Positions 17,604-27,902 of a stretch of 64,000 nucleotides of DNA are shown here, in pieces. The notes beneath the pieces are model-generated. The model searched no databases. It saw only the letters and a program-made list of their open reading frames with translations, and was not told where the DNA came from. The position numbers and the translations under genes were made by a program. This stretch comes from Lunatibacter salilacus (GTDB lineage: Bacteria > Bacteroidota > Bacteroidia > Cytophagales > Cyclobacteriaceae). The stretch covers positions 124,001 through 188,000 of the forward strand of contig NZ_VOLC01000014.1 of the NCBI RefSeq assembly GCF_009797935.1. Reading direction: 5' to 3'. How positions within the stretch are numbered: position 1 is the stretch's first letter; each line of letters opens with the position of its first letter.

Positions 17604-18301
17604 GTTTTAAGTAATAATCTTTTACTAATAGGCACAAAACTCTCATCTAGGGGAATGGCCTGGGAAGAATGGATTCTCCAAGCTGAGGGATTAGGTAAGT
17701 CAGTGAAATTTTTGACTAAATCCATTTTTATTTTTTGTAAAGAATACACCAGGGACTGTCTGATTTTCTGGACAAATCTCAAAGCTATGCCCCTAAAAAT
17801 ATCTGCGCTGTTTTGAAATAAATTTAAACTGTAACGATAGACATAAACGTCCTTGGAATGGTCATAGGACAAAATGGCATAACCCTCCCGCTGATAAATG
17901 GGTGTGATTCCAATTGGTTCAATTTCGAGGTTGCTTTCAATAAAATCGTAAATGTCTTTTCCTTCTTCGATATGGGTTTTGATTTTAGGAAGTGCGAAAG
18001 CAACAATGTCGGCCAATTCTTTCATCATTTCATCCTCCTCCATACGGCTTTCATAAGTTACTTGAAGCTTCTCGAAATCTATGCCCGACACATCTTTAGG
18101 GAATGAGAGTTTTAGTTGCTTTTTTGTCTCATTGAACCGCTGAAGGCGCTCGTAATGCCGGATTAAATCCGCCAAAGGGGGATAGAGTTTGACTTCTTTA
18201 AATTGAACATTTACACTTTTGAGATATCCCAAAAGGATATATTTCTTGTATTCGAAGTCAATCCAGCCTTCGGAAATCCAGTTTTCAGATAAGGTACTCA
18301 T
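17591..18301 (-). CDS. Conserved-looking protein of unknown function
   Basis: A soluble protein with no signal peptide, membrane segment or motif that I can name. It is mixed alpha/beta. The middle (about 70-125) is strongly helical and charged (ESRMEEDEMMKELADIV), and the C-terminal half has alternating aromatic strands (GYAILSYDHSKDVYVYRYSL). The frame extends 14 codons further, but the ATG at 18301 gives a more natural N-terminus (MSTLSENWISEGWIDFEYKK). It is divergent from groES with about 230 bases between them and convergent with the hydroxylase. Coding is supported by codon pattern and length (236 residues). Confidence 0.75.
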   Translation of the reverse strand: MSTLSENWISEGWIDFEYKKYILLGYLKSVNVQFKEVKLYPPLADLIRHYERLQRFNETKKQLKLSFPKDVSGIDFEKLQVTYESRMEEDEMMKELADIVAFALPKIKTHIEEGKDIYDFIESNLEIEPIGITPIYQREGYAILSYDHSKDVYVYRYSLNLFQNSADIFRGIALRFVQKIRQSLVYSLQKIKMDLVKNFTDLPNPSAWRIHSSQAIPLDESFVPISKRLLLKTIEI

Positions 18302-18467
18302 ATTTTCTATTTGGGTGTTAGTAGATTTTGGCAGAATGTACAAAATCCTGACATATGGGTCAATAGTTCAGAGAAAAAATGACAGCTAAAAGCTAATATT
18401 TTCCGAAAAATGACAAAGTGTAAGCGTTTGACAAGACTTTATGTCATAGAAATTCCTCAATAGCTAC

Positions 18468-18484
18468 TTGGCACAGAAAGTGTG
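18468..18484 (+). promoter_or_regulatory. Possible sigma-54-like promoter before groES
   Basis: TTGGCAC at 18468-18474 matches the -24 element of RpoN promoters. At the right distance the -12 element reads GTGT instead of TTGC, so only two of four bases fit. The predicted start would leave a leader of about 40 nt. Imperfect copies of ATGACA/TGTCAT flank the region upstream (18410-18450). No CIRCE element (TTAGCACTC inverted repeat) is present. Confidence 0.25.
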
Positions 18485-18532
18485 AAGGAGGGTATAGTAC
18501 TAAGAAATTAACTAAAAAAAATAACTAAGAAC

Positions 18533-18811
18533 ATGTCTAAAGTAAACATTCAACCTTTAGCAGACCGGGTTTTAGTAGAACCCGCTGCAGCCGAAGAAAA
18601 AACTGCTTCAGGTCTTTACATTCCTGACACTGCCAAGGAAAAGCCACAGAAAGGCACCATAGTGGCTGTAGGTAATGGTAAAAAAGATGAGCCAATGACA
18701 GTAAAGGTGGGAGATACGGTACTTTACGGTAAATACTCCGGCACCGAACTAAATGTAGAGGGTGCGGATTATCTAATCATGAGGGAAGCGGATATTTTCG
18801 CTATACTTTAA
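18533..18811 (+). CDS. groS: Co-chaperonin GroES
   Basis: GroES caps the GroEL folding chamber. The 92-residue length is standard. Diagnostic segments are [25 protein letters not shown] at the N-terminal strand and mobile loop (residues 6-30), [14 protein letters not shown] in the middle and the C-terminal [15 protein letters not shown]-like ending. It is 49 bases upstream of groEL in the usual two-gene operon. A purine-rich stretch before the ATG is typical of the phylum, where Shine-Dalgarno sequences are weak. Confidence 0.97.
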   Translation: MSKVNIQPLADRVLVEPAAAEEKTASGLYIPDTAKEKPQKGTIVAVGNGKKDEPMTVKVGDTVLYGKYSGTELNVEGADYLIMREADIFAIL

Positions 18812-18857
18812 AATTCGATAATCTAAGAAATCAATTAAAAAACTAAAACAAAATTAG

Positions 18858-20495
<1,638 letters not shown>

Positions 20496-20520
20496 TTCCA
20501 TATGATTTAATAATTTCCAT

Positions 20521-20552
20521 TAGGGAGGCAGATAAACCTCCCTATTTTTTTT
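20521..20552 (+). terminator. Terminator of groESL
   Basis: TAGGGAGG and CCTCCCTA form an 8-bp stem around CAGATAAA, followed by eight T. Confidence 0.92.
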
Positions 20553-20679
20553 ACTTTTACGCTAGAAAATTGATAATTACATGAAAGTAAAATTTATTTA
20601 ATAAATTTTTATACTGGGATTATCGTGGTAAATTTCAAGCTACAAATCTAAGGAGGCTATTTTATTATATTAAGAATCA

Positions 20680-21054
20680 ATGTATTCATTCGATTTAATT
20701 GTTTTAGTTGATGATGACCCCATTAATAACCTGATAAATAAGCGGTTGATTAAAAAGCTGGTCTTATCTCCTAATATTAAAGAATTTTTGGAGGCAGAAG
20801 AGGCGTTAAAATACATACAAACTTTGAACCACCTAAGTAAGGTGCTTATTCTGGTCGATATTAATATGCCTGTTATGAACGGCTGGGATTTTTTAAAAGA
20901 ATACGCACACTTCGAATCTTTCCGTGAGGATACAATTATTATGCTTTCTAGCTCCATTGACTTCCAGGATAGGCAAAAAACGAAGGAATTCCCATATGTC
21001 GACGGATTCATTGAAAAACCACTGACATTCGAGAAGCTTAAAAAGATTCTTTAA
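20680..21054 (+). CDS. Single-domain response regulator
   Basis: A stand-alone CheY-like receiver of 124 residues. The acidic pocket is at Asp11-13, the phosphoacceptor is Asp60 in LILVDINMP and the conserved Lys113 sits in FIEKPL. There is no output domain, so it must signal by protein contact. The NGWDFLKEY pattern after the phosphorylation site is typical of the small receivers abundant in Bacteroidota, often phosphorylated by hybrid kinases. No kinase gene is adjacent. A distant paralogue is encoded at 43440-43799. Confidence 0.9.
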   Translation: MYSFDLIVLVDDDPINNLINKRLIKKLVLSPNIKEFLEAEEALKYIQTLNHLSKVLILVDINMPVMNGWDFLKEYAHFESFREDTIIMLSSSIDFQDRQKTKEFPYVDGFIEKPLTFEKLKKIL

Positions 21055-21075
21055 TTTTCTAGCACTACATTTTTT

Positions 21076-22485
21076 TCATTCATCCACCAAATCAAAGCCC
21101 AGACCGGCCGCAGTCCTAGTCCGTGCAATGGAGATATTCCGTTCCGCATATATAGAATTTAACACCACAAGCGCATCAAAAAGACCCACTTCCCGGGCAT
21201 TGATAAGGAAAAGGGAACTTTCTCCCAGATCAAATTTAATTCTTTCTCCTTCTAACAAACGTTCTAGCGCACTTATATTACTTTCAAAAGTGGACAGCTG
21301 CCTGTTTAAAACTAAGAAATTATTATATTGTTTCTCCAAATCCGCAATTATTTTTTGATAAGTCAGATCTCGTTTGTAACCCGTGATGTTAATGTTAGCT
21401 TTAGTAATTCCTAAAGCCCCCCTTTCTCTTCTCAAAAAGAGCGGTGTACTTAGAGTAACACCAAATTTGTAATTGTTTTCAAAAAATGGACTAGGCTCCA
21501 TTCCACTGATCGTTTCTGAAAGAAAATTATAATTTAACTTGACTACAGGTTTCAATTGTTCTGCCCTCCATCTGCGCTCAACTTCTAAATAGTCGATATC
21601 ATAATCTAATAATCTAATCTCTGGATGACTAGAAAGTTGTGCCCTAAACGCATCAATCTCTAATCCCGCTAAGAGTTCGTTTTCTAGTGACTCCGGGACA
21701 ATATTGGGTTGTAGGAACATGGTATTTTCAGATTCGTCCCATAAAAACACGTTTACTTCTTGTGTTTTTGCAAAAAACGAATTTTCGGCATCTTGCAACC
21801 TAATGGTCCGGTTTAAAACTTGCGTATAAGCTTCAACTGTATCGATTGCTGGTAAATCCCCTTGAAAAAAGCTAGTTTTTATTCCCTCAAACCTAAACTC
21901 AGCAAATTCCAGTCCTTCTTGATAAATTTCCAGGTCTGCATAACTTTTTGCCCAATCCCAGTACGCAGTAGTAGCTGCCAGGTACAAATCATTCAATATT
22001 AAATTTCGTTCCTGAGCGGTGGATTCCAGATAGATCTGTGCCTGCCGAAGGGCTGCTCTTCTTTTATCAATAAATAATCCCTGACCCAAGTTTACCGACG
22101 CTCCTACGGCGACCAGCCCTGAAGATGGGACAGTATTTTCCGAATTCAAATAAGTTCCGGAATTTTGTTCCATGAGTCCCTTGAATTCTACCCCTGCCAT
22201 AGTTGGTATAAGTACGCCCCCCTCCCGCTTTTGGTAATAATTTGTGTTGTTGAAGGTCTTTTCGTTCTGGTTGGCAAATAAAAATGGGTCAAAGCCACCT
22301 CTAGCCATCCGTAATTCCTGTTGACCAAGTTCAAGAATCAAATCACCCTGTTTGGCAACCGGGTGATTCATCTGAACCCAGGTCAAAAATTGCCCATAGG
22401 AAAGTACTTCCTGCGAATGCCCTGGAGAAATAAATCCTAAGATGAAAATGAAAACAACTATATTTCTGATACACAGATAATTCAT
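21076..22485 (-). CDS. TolC-family outer-membrane efflux protein
   Basis: The outer-membrane channel component of the export operon. A signal peptide (VVFIFILGFISPGHSQ) precedes two repeats of long helices with short barrel segments, as in TolC/OEP proteins. The 469-residue length is normal. I place the start at the ATG at 22485, two codons inside the open frame, because the upstream codon is TTG and the ATG gives a standard signal sequence. It is last in the minus-strand order TetR, ABC, HlyD, TolC, 60 bases after the HlyD gene. The chain would span from cytoplasm to outside. Confidence 0.88.
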   Translation of the reverse strand: MNYLCIRNIVVFIFILGFISPGHSQEVLSYGQFLTWVQMNHPVAKQGDLILELGQQELRMARGGFDPFLFANQNEKTFNNTNYYQKREGGVLIPTMAGVEFKGLMEQNSGTYLNSENTVPSSGLVAVGASVNLGQGLFIDKRRAALRQAQIYLESTAQERNLILNDLYLAATTAYWDWAKSYADLEIYQEGLEFAEFRFEGIKTSFFQGDLPAIDTVEAYTQVLNRTIRLQDAENSFFAKTQEVNVFLWDESENTMFLQPNIVPESLENELLAGLEIDAFRAQLSSHPEIRLLDYDIDYLEVERRWRAEQLKPVVKLNYNFLSETISGMEPSPFFENNYKFGVTLSTPLFLRRERGALGITKANINITGYKRDLTYQKIIADLEKQYNNFLVLNRQLSTFESNISALERLLEGERIKFDLGESSLFLINAREVGLFDALVVLNSIYAERNISIARTRTAAGLGFDLVDE

Positions 22486-22545
22486 TGGCAAATATCTTTG
22501 TTAGACGTTAAGTAGTTTGAACTAGAATATTCATAAATCTAGATT

Positions 22546-23904
22546 TTATTTTGACTCACTATTTTTCATTTCCCGGGCTTCTTTTAGGGTGTAGAAATCA
22601 GCTGGGAAACCATTCATCTGTCTCCATATCTCGTACCAGATGGGAACATCGTTAAGCAAAGCTATACCATCGGCTCCCGATCCCGGCCTGATGGCATCTG
22701 GCCATGGATGTTCATCAGGATCCGGAACAACAAGTATCCGGTACATGTTGTTTTTACTGGTGAAATTGTCTATCGCATATACTACCCCTCCAAAGGTACC
22801 ATTGGACAACTGCGGCCAGCCAGAAAACACGATAGCTGGCCAACCATCAAAGATAAACCGGACTTTGTTTCCGGTTTTTACGAGCGGAAGGTCAATGGGA
22901 GCTAGATAAAGTTCTACCGCCAATGAGTAGTCGTGCGGCATGATACTGACAATTTCAGCACCTTCTTTTATAGTTTCGCCCAAGCCAACTTGTATTGCTT
23001 GGGTTATGTAACCAGATTGTGGAGCAAGTACATAGTACATTCCGGAACGAACTGTGTAGTTGGATAGTTGGTTTTCGAGTTTGGTAAGCGTGGCTTCTGC
23101 ATCATATTGATCTGAAAGGGCACTGTATCTATCCGCATTGACCTTGGCTAACCGATCCTGAAAATCATTGTCTATTGCATTCAGTTCAATTTCTGCGGTC
23201 AAAAGATCATTTCTACTACTTAACAGTCTGTTTTCGGCACTGATCCGTTTGGCAAGCGTTTCCTGTAGTTTTATCTTTCGCTGTTCCAATTCTGTCAAAG
23301 ATTTCAATCCCTGTTCATAAAGATTTTCCATCCGTTCAAATTGAGCTTCTGCGACCGATAAATTCAGTTTCTCCGCCTCCAACATTATACTGTCAGACAT
23401 TATACTCAGCTGAGCTTGCTGCAGTCGGTTTTGAGCCTGTTCCAGTCGGAGTTTGTTGTTTTGTGTAAGCGCTCCTATTTGATTTTCCTGTGCCTTTACC
23501 TTTTCCTCGTAGGACCTCACGGACAAGAACTTAGCATCTACCTGTAATTTCGTACGGCCCAACAAGTCCGGGTCCATGTATTCGTCCTTGATTTCAGAAA
23601 TAAACAAGATAGTATCCCCCTTGTTGACAAATTCGCCTTCCTGTACGTACCATTTTTCAATTCTTCCAGGGATAATAGAATGAACAGTTTGAGGCCTATG
23701 CTCTGGCTTCAATGCAGTAAGCATTCCCCTGGACCTGAAGTTTTGAGTCCAGGGCAAAAACAAAATTACAAAGGCAACCAACATACAGTAAAGTAAAATT
23801 CTTACCCGCTTTCTACTTTCGTTGTTGGGAATTGTCAATTTGTAACTTTCAAAGGAAGAAAGATCAAATCGACCTTTCACCGTATTTTTTGAAATATTCA
23901 ACAT
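22546..23904 (-). CDS. HlyD-family periplasmic adaptor (membrane fusion protein)
   Basis: The 452-residue adaptor links the inner-membrane ABC protein to the TolC channel. One N-terminal transmembrane helix (about 37-55, LLYCMLVAFVILFLPW) is followed by a lipoyl half-motif (about 75-105, IIPGRIEKWYVQEGEFVNKGD). A long coiled coil comes next (about 130-270, rich in Gln, Glu and Leu), then the second lipoyl half (LAPQSGYITQAIQVGLGE) and a beta-barrel domain. The long hairpin is typical of type I secretion adaptors. It begins eight bases after the ABC gene stop, so translation is probably coupled. Confidence 0.88.
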   Translation of the reverse strand: MLNISKNTVKGRFDLSSFESYKLTIPNNESRKRVRILLYCMLVAFVILFLPWTQNFRSRGMLTALKPEHRPQTVHSIIPGRIEKWYVQEGEFVNKGDTILFISEIKDEYMDPDLLGRTKLQVDAKFLSVRSYEEKVKAQENQIGALTQNNKLRLEQAQNRLQQAQLSIMSDSIMLEAEKLNLSVAEAQFERMENLYEQGLKSLTELEQRKIKLQETLAKRISAENRLLSSRNDLLTAEIELNAIDNDFQDRLAKVNADRYSALSDQYDAEATLTKLENQLSNYTVRSGMYYVLAPQSGYITQAIQVGLGETIKEGAEIVSIMPHDYSLAVELYLAPIDLPLVKTGNKVRFIFDGWPAIVFSGWPQLSNGTFGGVVYAIDNFTSKNNMYRILVVPDPDEHPWPDAIRPGSGADGIALLNDVPIWYEIWRQMNGFPADFYTLKEAREMKNSESK

Positions 23905-23912
23905 AACAGTGA

Positions 23913-25619
23913 CTAATTTTCTCCTTTAAGATATGATTTATATTCCTCGAACGTACCTATGAAGGTAATCTCGCCCAGATCCAATTCCACAATTTTATCA
24001 GCCCTTTCCATAGTTTGCTCTTGGTTGGATACGGCAACCAAGGTCCATGGGCCACTAAATATAAAGTCTAACAGCTTTTCGGAATCATTTTTATTGAGAT
24101 GGTTAAACTCCTCCTCAAGCAGCATCAATTTAGGATTGCAAAAAATGCTTCGTGCCAAGATGATCTTGCTGATTGCCGCATGGCTAATTTGTTTTCCTTC
24201 TGGCAATAAAACAGTATCTAAATCCTCTTTTAAGTTGAAGACAAATTCATCTAATTCCACTAATTTAATGATATCTCTCAGCCTCACTTCGTCATTTTCC
24301 TGACCTACTGTTATGTTTTCCCGGATAGTACCATGGAAAATGGATTGGTGAGACAGCGAATCTCCTATCATCGCCCGTAGTTTGTCCAATGCCAAGGTCT
24401 CCAAAGGCAACTTATTGATGATAATATTGCCTGAATAGTTCTCAATCAATCCCGCCATCAGGTAAAGCAAGGTGCTCTTTCCGGAGCCGCTTTTACCCGT
24501 TACAACTACCTTTTCACCCGATTGAATTTCAAGACTAACCCTATCCAGAATTGGTCTGTCTGCATTCGAATGTTTGAAGCTTAGTCCCCTAATCTCATAA
24601 TGCAGCCCTTCTGAATCGGTCTTTAAAGATTTACCTATACCCTCATTTCTTTCCAATTCCATGTCCATAATAAGGCCAAGCTTTTGGGTTGCGGTGAGCG
24701 TGTCGTAAACCGTCTCCAAACTCAAAATCAGCTTTTCCACTGATGCGATGATTAAGATAATAATGATCTCCGCTGCTACAAATTGTCCAATACTGATCTC
24801 ATCGCTCATCAAAAGTATACTTCCGGCGACTAAAAGAGAGACGACAATAAGTACTTTAAAAGCTATCATCACCTTGTATTGAAAAATCAATACAGCAAAG
24901 TGTCCGTTTCTATATTCTACATACTGCTTAACCAATTTATCCACACGTGAAAATGGCAAATTGGAATGGCCTGCAAGCTTGAAGGTGCCTAGGGTGCGGC
25001 CGATTTCCTCCAGCCAATAGGCTACTTCATATTTTGCAGATGATTCCTTCAAACTGGTCTGCATACCCTTTGGCGAAGTCAATTTGAATACGAGATAAAG
25101 CAAGAATACAAGAACCACCGCAAAAATGATGAAAAACTGATGGTAAACTGCCAAAAGAACCAGTCCAAAAAACACTTGCAGAGAAGCCGTACTAAAGTCA
25201 ATTAAAAGTTTCGCAAGACCCTTTTGAAGATTTATTGTATCAAAAAACCGGTTTACCAGTTCCGGTGCGTATTTTCCTACGAGCGCTTCCATTTTGATTC
25301 GGGGAAGCCGATACGCAAATTCTAAAGCAGACTTACTAAAAACACGTTGCTGAAGTTTTTCAGTTAAATACAATTGACTGATCTGCAGAAATCCTCCAAA
25401 AATAACGCCCAACGCCACTATTGCGACCAGTATGATCCAAGAGGTCGTCATTCTACCCCCCAAAATAAAATTTAGGATGGCCTGAATCCCCAAAGGAAGG
25501 GATAGCGATACTATACCGTTTAAAATCGCATAGTAATAAATGGCGTAAACCTCATTCTTTTCTTCCTTCAAAAGGTTGAAAAACCTTCTTAGGGGTGTTT
25601 CAACTACATCAGTTTTCAT
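23913..25619 (-). CDS. Type-I-secretion-like ABC exporter (TMD-NBD) with degenerate ATPase motifs
   Basis: A fused exporter: six transmembrane helices in residues 20-300, then a nucleotide-binding domain. Walker A is perfect (GKSGSGKST, 375-383) and the Q-loop glutamine is present (SHQSIF). The other catalytic motifs are altered. The LSGGQ signature reads ISHAA (478-482), the Walker B aspartate is Glu502 with Glu503 retained, and the H-loop histidine is Asn532 in VAVSNQ. There is no N-terminal C39 peptidase, so a leader-peptide-cleaving role is unlikely. It overlaps the TetR gene by 11 bases and precedes the HlyD gene. ATP binding looks possible, but rapid hydrolysis is doubtful. The substrate is unknown. 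Confidence 0.85.
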   Translation of the reverse strand: MKTDVVETPLRRFFNLLKEEKNEVYAIYYYAILNGIVSLSLPLGIQAILNFILGGRMTTSWIILVAIVALGVIFGGFLQISQLYLTEKLQQRVFSKSALEFAYRLPRIKMEALVGKYAPELVNRFFDTINLQKGLAKLLIDFSTASLQVFFGLVLLAVYHQFFIIFAVVLVFLLYLVFKLTSPKGMQTSLKESSAKYEVAYWLEEIGRTLGTFKLAGHSNLPFSRVDKLVKQYVEYRNGHFAVLIFQYKVMIAFKVLIVVSLLVAGSILLMSDEISIGQFVAAEIIIILIIASVEKLILSLETVYDTLTATQKLGLIMDMELERNEGIGKSLKTDSEGLHYEIRGLSFKHSNADRPILDRVSLEIQSGEKVVVTGKSGSGKSTLLYLMAGLIENYSGNIIINKLPLETLALDKLRAMIGDSLSHQSIFHGTIRENITVGQENDEVRLRDIIKLVELDEFVFNLKEDLDTVLLPEGKQISHAAISKIILARSIFCNPKLMLLEEEFNHLNKNDSEKLLDFIFSGPWTLVAVSNQEQTMERADKIVELDLGEITFIGTFEEYKSYLKGEN

Positions 25620-26289
25620 CCTTTAGCGTTTTAAATACCAACTCGTAATAAAAATCTACTTTTTGATCCCCCTTCAGTCCAATCTCCGTCATTGACGGCA
25701 TGTGCTTCCTGAAAAACGCATGAAGCAATGTAGACTCCATAAGTGTGGAAACCAGCGTTTTAGGGTATTTGTAGGATGGGTTTATCTCTTTTACTATGGC
25801 AACAATACGACTGTTTAATCCATGGAAATGCTTAAAAAAACCATTTTTATTTTCAGCATCAACTTCTTTGGTTAAAAAGGTTTTATACGACTCATCGGTA
25901 ACAATTTGTGTAAGTACAACAGGATCCAAATATTGATTTTGTTTGTTTACAGGTCCTTCTACCAATAGCCGGATGGCAATTTTCATTTTTTCTTTTGGAT
26001 CAGTAAGGTTGGAAATACTGAAAACCAAATGATGTTCCAACCATCCCCAGTACCAAGCGGTTAGGTAAACAAGCAATTTATGTTTGTTTTCAAAATAGCG
26101 GTAAATGGCACCTTCGGTACTGCCTACTTTTTCGGATAGCTTCCGAAAGGTAAACCCTTCCATACCAAGCTCAGAAATGAGCAGAAGGCTTTCACTGATA
26201 ATCCGTTTCCCCAACTCAGAACTTAAGGGATCTTTTATATAAACCTCACCATTGACCTGAACGACAATACTGTTTAAAATTTTATCCAT
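25609..26289 (-). CDS. TetR-family transcriptional regulator of the export operon
   Basis: A 226-residue regulator. The N-terminal helix-turn-helix is clear (FTFRKLSEKVGSTEGAIYRYFENKHKLL, about residues 45-75). The remaining helices form the ligand-binding and dimer domain, which contains a Trp-rich AWYWGWLEHH segment that could line a pocket. The frame opens seven codons upstream, and I prefer the ATG at 26289 (MDKILNSIVV). It is the first gene of the four-gene minus-strand unit and overlaps the ABC gene, so autoregulation of the operon is a reasonable inference. No obvious palindromic operator was seen in the 190 bases upstream. Confidence 0.87.
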   Translation of the reverse strand: MDKILNSIVVQVNGEVYIKDPLSSELGKRIISESLLLISELGMEGFTFRKLSEKVGSTEGAIYRYFENKHKLLVYLTAWYWGWLEHHLVFSISNLTDPKEKMKIAIRLLVEGPVNKQNQYLDPVVLTQIVTDESYKTFLTKEVDAENKNGFFKHFHGLNSRIVAIVKEINPSYKYPKTLVSTLMESTLLHAFFRKHMPSMTEIGLKGDQKVDFYYELVFKTLKDEN

Positions 26290-26479
26290 AGAGATTTTTT
26301 TACAAAACACACAAAATGTCTATACGACTTTCAATTTAGTATGGTTTACTTACAACTGATAAATATCAAAAAAAGATCGGATTAATTAAAAAAAAGTAAG
26401 GGATTTGGTGAAAAATATAAGATAATTAAAGCAAATTAAAGGCCTTTCAATTAAGATCGATATCCTTTGATTGAGCAAA

Positions 26480-26881
26480 TTATCTGTCAGAAATGGATTC
26501 ATCGTACGAAATCCTTCCCATTGCATAGAGGTATAGTACTTTTGAGTACCGCAACATCAGAGGTAATAGCAACAGATTGGCAACGACAACGGATACAAGG
26601 TAGGTGCTTAGTGCGGGCCGCTCAAACAACACATTTAAAGCCACCATTACCGTAACAACTAACGCCACGGAAAAGGCATAACTGATATACATGGCTCCAT
26701 AATAAAAATCGGGTTCAGGAACCAATGTCTCTTTACATTTTGGGCAGACCTGATTAATGTCAGATAGCCTCCTATAACTCATGATGAATACTGGAAATAA
26801 GTTTCCTTTGCGGCATCTCGGACATTTTGCCTTAATCACGGCTTCCATTGCCGAAACACGATAATTCTTTTTCTCTCCCAT
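26480..26881 (-). CDS. DUF983 family membrane protein
   Basis: A 133-residue protein with two zinc-binding-type pairs, CPRC (residues 20-23) and CPKC (about 46-49). Two transmembrane helices follow (about 65-85 and 90-112). The layout is that of DUF983, a family of unknown function common in Bacteroidota and alphaproteobacteria. The motif YYGAMYISYAFSVAL near the first helix is characteristic. It is last of three same-strand small genes and starts 20 bases after the stop of the 67-residue gene. Confidence 0.85.
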   Translation of the reverse strand: MGEKKNYRVSAMEAVIKAKCPRCRKGNLFPVFIMSYRRLSDINQVCPKCKETLVPEPDFYYGAMYISYAFSVALVVTVMVALNVLFERPALSTYLVSVVVANLLLLPLMLRYSKVLYLYAMGRISYDESISDR

Positions 26882-26901
26882 TTTTTGACTAATAAACCAA
26901 A

Positions 26902-27105
26902 CTAACGCAATTCATCCAAATCATAGTCTTTTCCTCTGCCCCAGCGAAGAAGCTCTTCCAGTTCGTAAAACTCCAAGGTATCGAGATCTTTCATTTTAAA
27001 GTTAACACCGCTGAGTCGCTCCATGGCTTGTAAAAACCGGATTTCTCCATAATTTGTCAATCGGTATACCCGACCTACTCTGATATTGTCTAAAGCCAAT
27101 GGCAT
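26902..27105 (-). CDS. Small protein of unknown function (67 residues)
   Basis: A short basic/acidic protein beginning MPLALDNIRVGRVYRLTNYG and ending in the charged tail RWGRGKDYDLDELR. No signal or membrane segment. The compact predicted fold (strand-helix-helix), the close spacing to DUF983 (20 bases) and the DUF4920 gene (40 bases) on the same strand, and ordinary codon use support a real gene. I cannot assign a function. Confidence 0.7.
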   Translation of the reverse strand: MPLALDNIRVGRVYRLTNYGEIRFLQAMERLSGVNFKMKDLDTLEFYELEELLRWGRGKDYDLDELR

Positions 27106-27145
27106 GAATATAAAATTAAAAAGACCACACTAAAACTGCCGTAGC

Positions 27146-27640
27146 TCAAATTGCGTTGGAAATTATTACCCCGGTAGCTTCAAAGGTAAAACTTTCCTCA
27201 TCGGAATCAATAGCTTCGATTTCTTCCTCGGACTTGCCGGCATCTTCGGCATAATGCCGGAGGGTAGCCATATCCGTAACCGATTTTACCGCCGTCCCTT
27301 CCACGATGACCGGGTATCCCTTGGAATTAGTTGGAACAAAAAAACCGTAATCTTTGAAAGTCACCCGCATCAAGTTACCGTCAGGCAAAGCCAATGTCAT
27401 CCAACATCCTTTATTAACACAGACTTCTTTGATTTCTCCTCGGACTTTTCCTTGAAAAACACCTTCATGCAATAGTTCCCTGTGCATCTGATCTATTGAA
27501 ACTGCCTTTTCTTCAGTAATTTTCTCCCCATAATATCCGCTAACATGCTCCGGCTTTTCTTCTTCGGTGATTTCTGTTCTCTGAGGCTGGCAGGCCATTA
27601 GCCATGCACCCATTATCATTACCAAATAATTTATTTTCAT
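27146..27640 (-). CDS. DUF4920 lipoprotein
   Basis: A 164-residue predicted lipoprotein with signal MKINYLVMIMGAWLMAC, Cys17 being the lipidation site. The mature part contains the DUF4920 core: a GVFQGKVRGEIKEVCVNKGCWMTL segment with two cysteines (V-C-V-N-K-G-C-W), then VTFKDYGFFVPTNSKG. The family has an OB-like fold, and the two cysteines suggest metal or heme handling, but its function is not established. The frame runs 19 codons upstream. The ATG at 27640 starts the lipoprotein signal and is preferred. Confidence 0.82.
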   Translation of the reverse strand: MKINYLVMIMGAWLMACQPQRTEITEEEKPEHVSGYYGEKITEEKAVSIDQMHRELLHEGVFQGKVRGEIKEVCVNKGCWMTLALPDGNLMRVTFKDYGFFVPTNSKGYPVIVEGTAVKSVTDMATLRHYAEDAGKSEEEIEAIDSDEESFTFEATGVIISNAI

Positions 27641-27839
27641 GTTAAATTCTTTTTGAATACAACTTAAACGACAATTCTTCCTGAATTGGTTCAGCAATTA
27701 GAGTCAGTTTTTTAGCCTTTTGGGAAGAATAAACGACGCCAATTGCCATCTAAGACTGATTGCTTGGATTTGCTTTTTACAAATTTACGGAGGGATTTGG
27801 AATTAGAATCAATTATTAACGTAAAGTAAATTTAGGTCA

Positions 27840-27879
27840 AAGCTGCAATCTATTTTATAATCTATTAATTTTGCAGCTT
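27840..27879 (+). promoter_or_regulatory. Inverted repeat around the serA -7 promoter element
   Basis: AAGCTGCAA (27840-27848) and TTGCAGCTT (27871-27879) are perfect 9-bp arms. Between and overlapping them is TAATTTTG (27866-27873), a full match to TAnnTTTG. The arrangement suggests an operator overlapping the promoter, with transcription starting just past the right arm. Confidence 0.45.
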
Positions 27880-27902
27880 GTAATTAAAACCTTACCAACA
27901 AC

